DNA from: Bacteroidales bacterium UBA3297
GTDB taxonomy: Bacteria; Bacteroidota; Bacteroidia; Bacteroidales; Paludibacteraceae
DNA: 39,668 nt
Direction of reading: 5' to 3'
Assembly: GCA_002362105.1 (NCBI GenBank)
Contig: DETD01000006.1
Location: 1 to 39,668 of the forward strand
Below are positions 15,914 through 23,488 of this stretch, in pieces (within the stretch, counting starts at the first letter, position 1; every line of letters starts with the position of its first letter). A model generated the notes under the pieces. The model ran no database searches and was not told the origin of the DNA. It was given only the letters and a program-made list of their open reading frames with translations. A program made the translations under genes and the position numbers.

Positions 15914-16145
15914 AAATCATAAACCTCTTTCTATTTCTTAATTAAATCACGTATCTCTAGCACGGCTGCTCACTAACAGAGCCTCGTTACGCTTCGGATG
16001 GCAGCATAAAATTAAGATTATGTCTTGATTTGTGACTCTTTTTCCACTATCTTCGCAATGAAAATTTAGAGTGAGACGAAAAACTTACTGACTATTTTTT
16101 TACTTGACACAGTTCAGTTTACACTACCCGCCATTACCCCTTCGT
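15914..16145. other. Intergenic region right of the small Cys protein
   Basis: No gene is visible. It carries the ribosome site of the small protein at its left end; the right direct repeat begins at 16151. No clear promoter for the small protein was found. Confidence 0.35.
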
Positions 16146-17153
16146 TTAATTGGGTGGGAATGGTCCGTTTTTTCCACACAAAGTATCTTTAACCAAATCA
16201 ATAAATTGCCGTAAAGGTATAAGCACTTCATCAAAATCTTTTTTCATATAAAAATTTCTAACCTTTATCATTCGCCTATACTTTATGATATTGTCAACCA
16301 TTCTTTTATAATCATCAGTTTTCTTTACAGTTTGTGCATTCAATGCTTCTTCAATAAGACTCTTATGAGCACTATTTTTCACTTCATCTATGGTTGGAGG
16401 GAAGAAACTAATTTTCTGTAATTTATTAAAATTCGGATATTTTTTATTTAGAGTAACTTCAATACTCTCCACCTTAGTTTTGAGACTATCTAACAAATGT
16501 TCAGAGGCGCCATGACTAACATCATTTCTTACATATGCAATTAACTCTATCTGTGATTTTATCTTTTTCACATCTGGAGCATATTTCTCAAAACCATATA
16601 ATTTATTAGCCCAAGTCACTTCCTCGACTCTTGATTTATCGCAGAGATCTACCTTATAAATTCCACCTGAGCTCTTTTCCTGGCCTTCCTGTATTTTTTT
16701 TATAGCCTTAGTATGTTTTCGATTACAAATATCACCAGTGGACTTCAAATAATAATAATTCAAAAGCCTTTCCATTTGAATTGCAGCATATCTACAAGAT
16801 TCTTCAAAACTAATTTTATGCATTCTGGTTGAATAATTGTGTCTTATCATTTCATTCCATCCTGAATACAAATTGCTTTGAATATATTCGTTATCTACAA
16901 AATCATATAATGTGTTCTTTGTCCAGGCATATTTTACATCCTCAGGAATGTCTGTATTATCGTTCAAAAAGTCCAAGCACAAATAGTGTTTTATCATTTC
17001 AAGATCATCATTTTTTTGATTTTTTCCACTTTCTCCACTATTTCCAAATCTCTTTTTCAGCTCATTAACAAACCATTCGTTGCCATTCTCAGGCTTTGAC
17101 AATTCATCTATAAAATTGAGTAAATGTCGTAACTGAACCTTATCTTGCGCCAT
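16146..17153 (-). CDS. HEPN-motif protein, probable effector of the retron
   Basis: The 335-residue, mostly helical protein is unknown as a whole but has a clear HEPN ribonuclease signature. After a helix (KKIKSQIELIAYV) comes RNDVSHG (residues 209-215), the R-N-x-x-x-H form seen in Cas13 and many toxin or abortive-infection RNases. A preceding helix with acidic and aromatic residues (CRYAAIQMERLLNYYY, 120-135) would be its partner helix. It follows the retron reverse transcriptase on the same strand by 62 bp, the usual place for a retron effector, so RNA cleavage on phage infection is a reasonable inference. A terminator hairpin lies right before its ATG. The last residues come from a repeat, so the natural C-terminus may be lost. 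Confidence 0.68.
   Translation of the reverse strand: MAQDKVQLRHLLNFIDELSKPENGNEWFVNELKKRFGNSGESGKNQKNDDLEMIKHYLCLDFLNDNTDIPEDVKYAWTKNTLYDFVDNEYIQSNLYSGWNEMIRHNYSTRMHKISFEESCRYAAIQMERLLNYYYLKSTGDICNRKHTKAIKKIQEGQEKSSGGIYKVDLCDKSRVEEVTWANKLYGFEKYAPDVKKIKSQIELIAYVRNDVSHGASEHLLDSLKTKVESIEVTLNKKYPNFNKLQKISFFPPTIDEVKNSAHKSLIEEALNAQTVKKTDDYKRMVDNIIKYRRMIKVRNFYMKKDFDEVLIPLRQFIDLVKDTLCGKNGPFPPN
16151..16177. repeat. Direct repeat, right copy (27 bp), inside the HEPN gene end
   Basis: This is the same sequence as at 14252-14277 with one extra T. Read on the minus strand it encodes the final residues (CGKNGPFPP) of the HEPN-like protein, so the current C-terminus of that protein is built from repeat sequence. 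Confidence 0.8.
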
Positions 17154-17187
17154 AAAAAAAATGCAGTAGTAAATTCAAACTACTGCA
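17154..17187 (-). terminator. Terminator/attenuator between the retron RT and HEPN genes
   Basis: On the minus strand TGCAGTAG pairs with CTACTGCA (8 bp, 10-nt loop), followed directly by eight T residues and then the HEPN ATG at 17153. It should stop most reverse transcriptase transcripts before the effector gene. Confidence 0.75.
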
Positions 17188-17215
17188 AATTTAATCTGTT
17201 TTTTTCGGTTCTGCT

Positions 17216-18970
17216 TTATTTTTTATCAGTTCTTGGTTTTCTGTGAATCAGATAGTATGAAGAATCACTACCCTTCGTATATTTAGAAATACTGTGCTCT
17301 CTATACTCCTCTGGATTTACTTTGGGACTTATTTTTATGTTCTCTCTCTTTACTTTATATTTGGCTACTGCATATTTCTTATCTTCCGACAATTCGACTT
17401 TGCATCTGTGCTTCTTTTCAAATTCTACCACACTCATCGTATCTTCATATATTGGCTTCTCTTCATTTACAATATCTTTCTCTAACACTTCTAAATGAAC
17501 TTTGCCCCCACGAACCAAAGCCGACAACATTTTATCTAATTCAAGTTTTCTCTCATTCTTTTCATCTGTCGAGAATAACTCTTTATGCATAAGATAGAAT
17601 GTTTCCCCTTTCTCATTCCTACACAACGAAATAAACAAGTCTTTTTTATGCTCAAAATTTGCATTCTCGCTTATTCTGACATCTACTTTAGTAACTTGGG
17701 GCTCACTTGGAGAATTTTCCTTTTTTCTTCTCTTTTTTGTTGCGATGCTTTTGGTCTCGAAAAAATAACTCTTTAATGTTCCTTGTGTTCTGTTAATTTT
17801 TATTTCAGTGTCCATAGTTTTTTCAAACTCTGTCACCTTTTGCGTGTTATGATATGACATAGAGCCAAAAACTATAGAACTGTCCTCTCCTGTCGTCAGA
17901 TTTTTGAATCTTGTGTTAAGTTTAATATAAACTGGATCAGACTCCCCCCTCACCATTTTAAGATACAACAATTTCCCACTTAATACATTCATTAGATCAG
18001 GTTCACCTTTCTTAACGTGTCCTTTTTCTAATTTATAATTTGGATAGAAATTTTTAAAAGCAATTGCATAACCATACTTTTCCCAGGTATTAAGGTGCCT
18101 ACGAATTTCCTTTATATATTTCTTAGACACATTGGCTGTTTTATTTACAGTCAAACCTGTAACCTCTTGTCTAACTCCTTTACGCAACAACCTTGTTTTA
18201 TTTTCGTTTATGCTAAACTTATGCTCGCTTATTATCCGTCGCAGTTGTGTCCAAAATTTTCCTTTCCTCGAATACACATACTCCTCACTACTGAAGGTTA
18301 TGTCATCCGCATATCGACTATAATTCATGCCGAAACTTCTTGCCAATTTTTGAAGTTTATGATCAAGATGCTCACATGAAATATTTGATAATATAGGACT
18401 AGTTGGAGAACCTTGGGGGAGAACATAATCATAATCCTCAATAGCATTTTTAGGTGATTCGACTTCCTTTTTAGGTTGTTTTATTGCGCACAAACCTGCA
18501 ATTACATTAGCAATCTCCTTACTGAATCCATATGGTTTCTGTTGCAGGAGCCACCATATTCTAACTTGTGGAATTGAAGGAAAGAAATTCTCCAAATCTA
18601 TATTTAGGACATAATTCATCCCTACGTGCCTTAACGCATTGTCAACAACAGATTTGTTCTTTACAAATCCTGTTACTACGTCAGTGGGTTTATACAAAAC
18701 AGATAAAATCACATTTATAAAATGCTGTATACTCTTCAAAGCGGCTACAGGCGCAGAAATTGTTCTAAACTCCCCTTTCTTCTTTTTGGGAATTCTAAAA
18801 CTCTGATAGCGCTTTCCATACTTAGGATTACAGTAAAAATTTAGCTGTTTCATGGTAAAAAGATGTACGCCTTCTCCATATTCAGCCACCTTTAGACTAT
18901 TAAGTAAATCAAGCAAGTCTTCTTTGGTTCTTAATTTGCCAACTCTATCTTTTATTTCGTTTTCGTCCAT
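17216..18970 (-). CDS. Retron reverse transcriptase with long C-terminal extension
   Basis: The reverse transcriptase core spans about residues 40-355. The motifs are the RIPKKKKGEFRTISAP region (59-74), retron-specific NAxxH as NALRH (111-115), motif A NIDLENFFPS (catalytic Asp125), LPQGSPTSP (184-192), YADD (220-223) and the retron-specific VTG (270-272). NAxxH and VTG together distinguish retrons from other bacterial reverse transcriptases. Such enzymes prime on the 2'-OH of a guanosine in their own RNA to make branched DNA-RNA. At 584 residues it is far longer than common retron enzymes (about 300-400); the extra 220 residues, Lys/Glu-rich, match nothing I know. The upstream 270 bp looks like the msr-msd RNA, and a HEPN gene follows. 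Confidence 0.88.
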   Translation of the reverse strand: MDENEIKDRVGKLRTKEDLLDLLNSLKVAEYGEGVHLFTMKQLNFYCNPKYGKRYQSFRIPKKKKGEFRTISAPVAALKSIQHFINVILSVLYKPTDVVTGFVKNKSVVDNALRHVGMNYVLNIDLENFFPSIPQVRIWWLLQQKPYGFSKEIANVIAGLCAIKQPKKEVESPKNAIEDYDYVLPQGSPTSPILSNISCEHLDHKLQKLARSFGMNYSRYADDITFSSEEYVYSRKGKFWTQLRRIISEHKFSINENKTRLLRKGVRQEVTGLTVNKTANVSKKYIKEIRRHLNTWEKYGYAIAFKNFYPNYKLEKGHVKKGEPDLMNVLSGKLLYLKMVRGESDPVYIKLNTRFKNLTTGEDSSIVFGSMSYHNTQKVTEFEKTMDTEIKINRTQGTLKSYFFETKSIATKKRRKKENSPSEPQVTKVDVRISENANFEHKKDLFISLCRNEKGETFYLMHKELFSTDEKNERKLELDKMLSALVRGGKVHLEVLEKDIVNEEKPIYEDTMSVVEFEKKHRCKVELSEDKKYAVAKYKVKRENIKISPKVNPEEYREHSISKYTKGSDSSYYLIHRKPRTDKK

Positions 18971-18984
18971 TATACCAAATAAAA

Positions 18985-19241
18985 AAAACGACTAAGCTAA
19001 CAGGGGTGCTATTTACTCTTGTGTATGAAAACGACAAAAAAACAACTGAAAAGTAGAACAGTTCAATTATTCTCCTCGATTATATATCATTCGACGTTAA
19101 AAACATCAAAAGATAAAAACTAAAAAACAAGATTCATCAATGACGATCTAACCTTGTTACCGGATATTCACCGGTCCGTCAAACAGAACGTTTGAACATA
19201 CTTCTAAAAGCTTGTGTCCCTATCCAACTTAGCCGTATTTA
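18985..19241 (-). ncRNA. Predicted retron msr-msd RNA
   Basis: The non-coding region upstream of the reverse transcriptase has the expected layout. An a1 segment (ACGGCTAAG on the minus strand, 19228-19236) can pair with an a2 segment (CTTAGTCGT, 18988-18996) just before the gene, 9 bp with one G-U. A -7 element ends 10 bp above a1, so transcription would begin right at a1. Between them are hairpins ACCGG-N7-CCGGT, TCAAAC-N5-GTTTGA, AACAAG...CTTGTT and AACTG...CAGTT. The branching G and exact msd ends cannot be fixed by eye. Confidence 0.6.
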
Positions 19242-19245
19242 AATA

Positions 19246-19253
19246 CAAAGATA
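19246..19253 (-). promoter_or_regulatory. -7 element of the retron transcript
   Basis: The minus strand reads TATCTTTG, an exact TAnnTTTG match, with the expected start at about 19239-19242, next to the predicted a1 segment. No standard -33 box is seen at 19 nt. Confidence 0.55.
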
Positions 19254-19290
19254 TCAATAATACTACATATATTATATTCCAAAAACGATC

Positions 19291-20019
19291 TCACATTAAA
19301 GATGTGATAAAATCAATATCATTTTGCCGACTCATATACTGATGTATTTTCAAAAGACTTGCCACAATCCTTTTTGCACGTTCATCATCAAGATTCAAAC
19401 TATTATATTCCAATTTGAAACGCTGCAAGAAATGCTTACATGTATCCACTAAAAGAGTATTGACATAAGCAAAATCATAGACGGTGTCTTCTAAATTTTC
19501 TATAATTATTGTAAGCTGTCTTGACACGAGAGAAAGAACAAGAAGAGAACCATTCCAAACACCGACCTTCTCCCTAACAAATTCATAAATTTCAATTTCC
19601 TGAGAGTCTATCATTCTATTTAATTCAAAAAAATAGTCTCTTATTGTATCAGAATTAATTAATAATGAATTGTTGCAATTATTTGCGACTTTTTTAAAAA
19701 GCGTTTCCCATTCATTTTCTACAGGACGAACATAGAAATGTTTTGGATTAAAACCATTAGGTGCATGAAGCATATTCAAGTCCTCAAAGTTAAAAAGTGA
19801 CTTTCCGTTCAACTGGATTTCTGCATATAAGTAAGACTTACTTCCAAAACCGAAATTAGAGTGTATATCTATTTCAATCCCTTTTTCCTCTACTTTAGCG
19901 ATTTGTATATCAAAGCCTTTTTTCTCATGACTACAACAAAGTATGTCATTTGTAATACAAGAATCTTTTGAACAGTAAAACCCTTTTATTGAATTATAAC
20001 ACAAATACCAATTACTCAT
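19291..20019 (-). CDS. Unknown 242-residue protein between helicase and retron
   Basis: I do not recognise this protein. The N-terminal third is strand-rich with five cysteines (YLCYNSIKGFYCSKDSCITNDILCC, residues 6-30). The rest is mostly helical, with no signal peptide, membrane segment or known catalytic motif. It follows the Pif1-like helicase gene by 61 bp on the same strand with no clear promoter, so it may be the last gene of that operon. Its stop codon lies in a weak 6-bp hairpin (TCACAT...ATGTGA, 19291-19307). Membership in the helicase operon is inferred from position only; it could also belong to the retron side. Confidence 0.6.
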   Translation of the reverse strand: MSNWYLCYNSIKGFYCSKDSCITNDILCCSHEKKGFDIQIAKVEEKGIEIDIHSNFGFGSKSYLYAEIQLNGKSLFNFEDLNMLHAPNGFNPKHFYVRPVENEWETLFKKVANNCNNSLLINSDTIRDYFFELNRMIDSQEIEIYEFVREKVGVWNGSLLVLSLVSRQLTIIIENLEDTVYDFAYVNTLLVDTCKHFLQRFKLEYNSLNLDDERAKRIVASLLKIHQYMSRQNDIDFITSLM

Positions 20020-20080
20020 AATACTTTAAAATCTATAATTAGTTACTATATTTATCGAAATATATAAGAAAAGATTTATA

Positions 20081-22135
20081 TCACCCCAAATATGACGCAC
20101 TTTCTCTCACATGACCAGCAAAATTAGTAACCACCTTCAGACTCTTTTTTCGCATGTTATCCCATAGTTCAATGAATTCCACGTCACCCATTTCCGAATT
20201 GAAAGCAGTCACTAACTCGTCGGCAATAGCATGCTTACCTGTTGGTTTATTCAACGTAAGATTTTTTCTCCTTAGTTGACGACGCAAGGTTAACAATCCC
20301 TGCTTGTACTTTGGCCTTACACCGACCAACTTACACATAAGGTCAATGCCTGGGTCACCAATATGTGTTTCGTTCAGTTCAGAAATCATGTATAATACTT
20401 TAGCGTCCGGTGTACCATCCTCGTAATGATTGCCCAAAGCGACATTTACGCAATCGGCCTCGTCAAATCTTTCAAGTTTGGTCAAACAACGAGATTTCAA
20501 AAACAAGGCAGCCACCTCGTATTCTGTTCCGATTAACGCACTGATACATTCAAGAGCCATATCGTAGTTTCTGCTATACAACGAGAGTACACTTATTAAA
20601 AGGTTTGCTTCCAAAGAAGTTTCTTGCAACAGACAAGCAGGTACTTCTGCAACTTTTCCAAAAAGATGTTCGTCACAAATTACATTTGACAACAACCGCT
20701 TACATTGCTCCAAAGATTCTGCAATGTTTCCTTCTTTTGCATACTTCTCCACTAAACTTAGATAGATCTCCGCGACCTTATCATAGTCTGCGTCACGTTC
20801 CGCCTCAAAAGCACACTTTCCACTTTCTATCTCATTTTCAATCACACGTTGTTCATTATAGCCTTTCGCAAAATCAAGTACCTCTTTTTTTGTAAAGGCA
20901 TACTGTGGATTGACAGGTTTTGAGATATACAGACCATCCAGCGACCTAACACGGCTTAATGCCACATATAGTTGACCTGGTGCAAAAATACCATGAGTGA
21001 GGTCTAAATGCATTTTATCGAATGTCATCCCCTGGCTTTTATGGATAGTGATAGCCCACGCAAGTTTCAACGGGAACTGAGTGAAAGTGCCAGATATGTT
21101 CTTATTAAGTTTCTTGGTTTCTTTATCATAGTCGTAGGTCACCGATTCCCATGTGCAGCAAGGGACTGCATATTTTTCATCGTCGGCCAACTTGACAACA
21201 ATTTCTTTTTCACTTAATGACTCTACAACACCAAGCGTCCCGTTGACCCATCTATGTAAAGTGTCATTTCTTACAAACATTACTTGGGCTCCTACCTTCA
21301 ACTCTAGAGAGAGATCGGCAGGCAAACGTCTTTCATCAATATTACCGCTCAACACACCCTCATAACGGAACGTTTCTCCCTCAATAGACTCAAGTCTCTC
21401 CCGATTGATGGTATCCGCTGTTTTATTCACAGAGCACAACGTAATCATCATATCGTCAGACTCAGGCATAATGTTACGCTCGTTCAATGTCAAAACATCT
21501 GACGGGGTAATCGCATTTGTCCTGATACGATCCAGCATTTGAACAAAGTTCTTGTCTTCCTGTCTATACACCTTTTCAAACTCAATCTTTGGCAGACGCA
21601 TTTTCTTAAACACCCTAGCATTGTAAAAATAGTAAGCATCATTGCTATATATATCATGTAGAGCCTCTTCCTCCTCCTTACGCGCAACAACAGGAGGTAA
21701 CTGGTACATATCGCCAACAAAGACCATCTGTTTACCGCCAAAAGGAGTTGCAGTCTTACATATACGTCGCAATGTCAAATCAATGGCATCTATTATGTCA
21801 CAACGCACCATGGAAACCTCATCAATAATAAAAGTATCTGTATGTAAGATAGTCTGAACACGAGTAGCATTCGTATTTCCATAAATTCCTGGCGTACAAA
21901 CATCCATTGGAAGACCGAAAAACGAGTGAATCGTCTCACCCCCCGCCACCACAGCAGCCACCCCAGTTGGAGCAAGGACCACGAAATTCTTGTTCACCTC
22001 CTTTTGTACATTCTTTAAAAAAGTGGTCTTTCCAGATCCAGCTCGACCTGTAAGGAAAAAACTACGGTTAGTATGGGCAATGAGTTCATACGCATATTCC
22101 TGGTACTTATTTTCAATATCGAATATAGTGTTCAT
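20081..22135 (-). CDS. Pif1-like superfamily 1B DNA helicase
   Basis: The 684-residue protein has the full Pif1/RecD2-type helicase core: Walker A GRAGSGKTT (30-38), motif Ia LAPTGVAA (54-61), Walker B FIIDEVSMV (102-110), motif III GDMYQLPPV (141-149), and AITIHKSQGMTF with YVALSRVRS near 360-410. Such enzymes unwind DNA or DNA-RNA in the 5'-to-3' direction. After the core, about 250 residues form helical, TPR-like repeats (AEIYLSLVEKYAKEGN, NYDMALECISALIG), suited to binding a partner. It is the third gene of the operon that starts at 23203, 45 bp after a small-protein gene, and lies under the shared palindrome. A role in the same system as the YRDD reverse transcriptase is inferred. Confidence 0.88.
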   Translation of the reverse strand: MNTIFDIENKYQEYAYELIAHTNRSFFLTGRAGSGKTTFLKNVQKEVNKNFVVLAPTGVAAVVAGGETIHSFFGLPMDVCTPGIYGNTNATRVQTILHTDTFIIDEVSMVRCDIIDAIDLTLRRICKTATPFGGKQMVFVGDMYQLPPVVARKEEEEALHDIYSNDAYYFYNARVFKKMRLPKIEFEKVYRQEDKNFVQMLDRIRTNAITPSDVLTLNERNIMPESDDMMITLCSVNKTADTINRERLESIEGETFRYEGVLSGNIDERRLPADLSLELKVGAQVMFVRNDTLHRWVNGTLGVVESLSEKEIVVKLADDEKYAVPCCTWESVTYDYDKETKKLNKNISGTFTQFPLKLAWAITIHKSQGMTFDKMHLDLTHGIFAPGQLYVALSRVRSLDGLYISKPVNPQYAFTKKEVLDFAKGYNEQRVIENEIESGKCAFEAERDADYDKVAEIYLSLVEKYAKEGNIAESLEQCKRLLSNVICDEHLFGKVAEVPACLLQETSLEANLLISVLSLYSRNYDMALECISALIGTEYEVAALFLKSRCLTKLERFDEADCVNVALGNHYEDGTPDAKVLYMISELNETHIGDPGIDLMCKLVGVRPKYKQGLLTLRRQLRRKNLTLNKPTGKHAIADELVTAFNSEMGDVEFIELWDNMRKKSLKVVTNFAGHVRESASYLG

Positions 22136-22180
22136 ACTTTCAAATATTTAGGGTTATTCTACATTATTATTTCACAGGTC

Positions 22181-22726
22181 TTACAACTTCTTCATTTGAG
22201 GGAGGCTAAGTTGTTGCCTTGACTCAATCTCCTTTACCACACTAGTCAGCCTGACATTATAATCACTATCAAGATAGCTTTTGTAACTGGCAGATACTAC
22301 CTGGTTTACCTTTTCCTCTAGCAGATCAGCAGGCAACGCAGCCCGATTCTGCTTCATAAATCCTATAAAGTAATCCTTTAACAGAGTCTTGGTTTCTGCC
22401 AGGACAAATTCGTCCTTCCGGTAAGTGGTTTGGCTATAGTCCTTTTTTTGAATAAGCACAAGCTTTGTACCGTCAAACCTGTAGAGTTCTATTCCATCAA
22501 GAAAAGTCCACGTATGAGCTAACCCTATCTTTTCCACAATAACAAGGTTATCACTAAAGCGGATGCCGCAATAGTACCTGTTTCCTGACGCCGACTCGTA
22601 TTCATTTGTGATGAACATCTTCTGCGATTCGTTCCAAACGGGGCCCTTCAATTCGCACGAGGAACCGAATGTAGGCAACACCTGATTCAAGAGTTCTAAA
22701 CCGATTGCTTTCTGCAGTAATGCCAT
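22181..22726 (-). CDS. Unknown protein, paralogue of the gene upstream
   Basis: The 181-residue protein is not recognised. Its middle (residues about 30-95) aligns with the neighbouring product of 22757-23203: MFITNEYESASGNRYY against MFVTDGYTSAAGNTYH, and TFLDGIELYRFDGTKLVLI against TFLNGITLYGFDGKKARIV. The shared part is strand-rich; both then have a helical C-terminal half, longer here (to 181). No catalytic residues stand out, so it may be a structural or binding subunit. It lies 30 bp after its paralogue and 45 bp before the helicase gene, in one operon. Confidence 0.7.
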   Translation of the reverse strand: MALLQKAIGLELLNQVLPTFGSSCELKGPVWNESQKMFITNEYESASGNRYYCGIRFSDNLVIVEKIGLAHTWTFLDGIELYRFDGTKLVLIQKKDYSQTTYRKDEFVLAETKTLLKDYFIGFMKQNRAALPADLLEEKVNQVVSASYKSYLDSDYNVRLTSVVKEIESRQQLSLPQMKKL

Positions 22727-22756
22727 ATATTCTAAATTTTAAACGTTATACAATTC

Positions 22757-23203
22757 TTACGCGATCATTTTACGGTAAGTTTCAGACACAAGTTCATCCG
22801 CCATTCTGCCAAGTTCCGATTCTGAGACGATTGCCCCTGCTTTCTTTGCTTCACCTTGAAGAAACTTTTTTAGCATGACAATACATTTCTTTTTGGCTGT
22901 CTCTTCTGTGAAAACAATCCAATTGCCACAACCTCCCCAGTTTTCCTTTGCCACTATTCTCGCCTTCTTGCCATCAAAACCATAAAGCGTGATTCCGTTG
23001 AGGAACGTATAGTAATAGCCTATACCAAGGTCGTAATACACAATCAATCTTTTCGAGAGTCTGATCGCGTTATGGTAAGTATTACCCGCAGCACTGGTAT
23101 AGCCATCAGTAACAAACATATTTCTATCCTCCAAGTAAGTTAGCCCTTTACCTGATACCAATGGGAGGGAATCTCTAACGATTGTTGAAAGTTGTGTATT
23201 CAT
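22757..23203 (-). CDS. Unknown small protein, first gene of the helicase operon
   Basis: The start is placed at ATG 23203 (148 residues). An in-frame ATG at 23254 would lie inside the predicted -7 element, upstream of the transcription start. The protein is a paralogue of the next gene (see 22181-22726). It shares the MFVTDGYTSAAGNTYH and TFLNGITLYGFDGKK segments, then has a helical end. No family is recognised and no enzyme motif is visible. A pair of related subunits made from one operon often builds a hetero-oligomer. The promoter has the shared palindrome 60 bp above its -7 box. Confidence 0.68.
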   Translation of the reverse strand: MNTQLSTIVRDSLPLVSGKGLTYLEDRNMFVTDGYTSAAGNTYHNAIRLSKRLIVYYDLGIGYYYTFLNGITLYGFDGKKARIVAKENWGGCGNWIVFTEETAKKKCIVMLKKFLQGEAKKAGAIVSESELGRMADELVSETYRKMIA

Positions 23204-23253
23204 ACCATTTTCTTTTAATCGGTTTATATTTCTTTTGTGTCTTGAAGACGTCA

Positions 23254-23261
23254 CAAAATTA
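23254..23261 (-). promoter_or_regulatory. -7 element of the helicase operon
   Basis: The minus strand reads TAATTTTG, identical to the -7 box of the reverse transcriptase operon, with the same 60-bp distance to the palindrome centre. There is no good -33 box (TAGG at the expected place), as in activator-dependent promoters. Confidence 0.6.
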
Positions 23262-23299
23262 TTCCAACTCGGTCTCCTGTCCTAATAACAGCAAACGTT

Positions 23300-23328
23300 T
23301 AATAGTTCCAGAGCATTTGGAACCATTC
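23300..23328. promoter_or_regulatory. Shared operator, copy 1 (helicase operon)
   Basis: TAATAGTTCC-N9-GGAACCATTC is an inverted repeat with 8 of 10 arm positions matching and a 9-nt spacer. The same palindrome, perfect, lies at 25881-25909. Its centre is 60 bp above the -7 box (about -67 from the start), a position usual for an activator. Confidence 0.7.
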
Positions 23329-23488
23329 AATAATACTGCGAAAGGTATAGAAATTACATAAATCGCTAAAAAATAGTCAAATTATGAATCTAAAATCTAT
23401 TATACTTATCATTTCCCCACAGCGAATTTTAAGAACTATTTATACAAATTGTTACCATCTTTCTTTTGTTCTTTCTCAATTGATATGC

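Noticed and set aside
23204..23254. Longer start (MTSSRHKR) for the first helicase-operon gene
   Set aside because: This ATG overlaps the predicted -7 box, so it would lie upstream of the transcript start.
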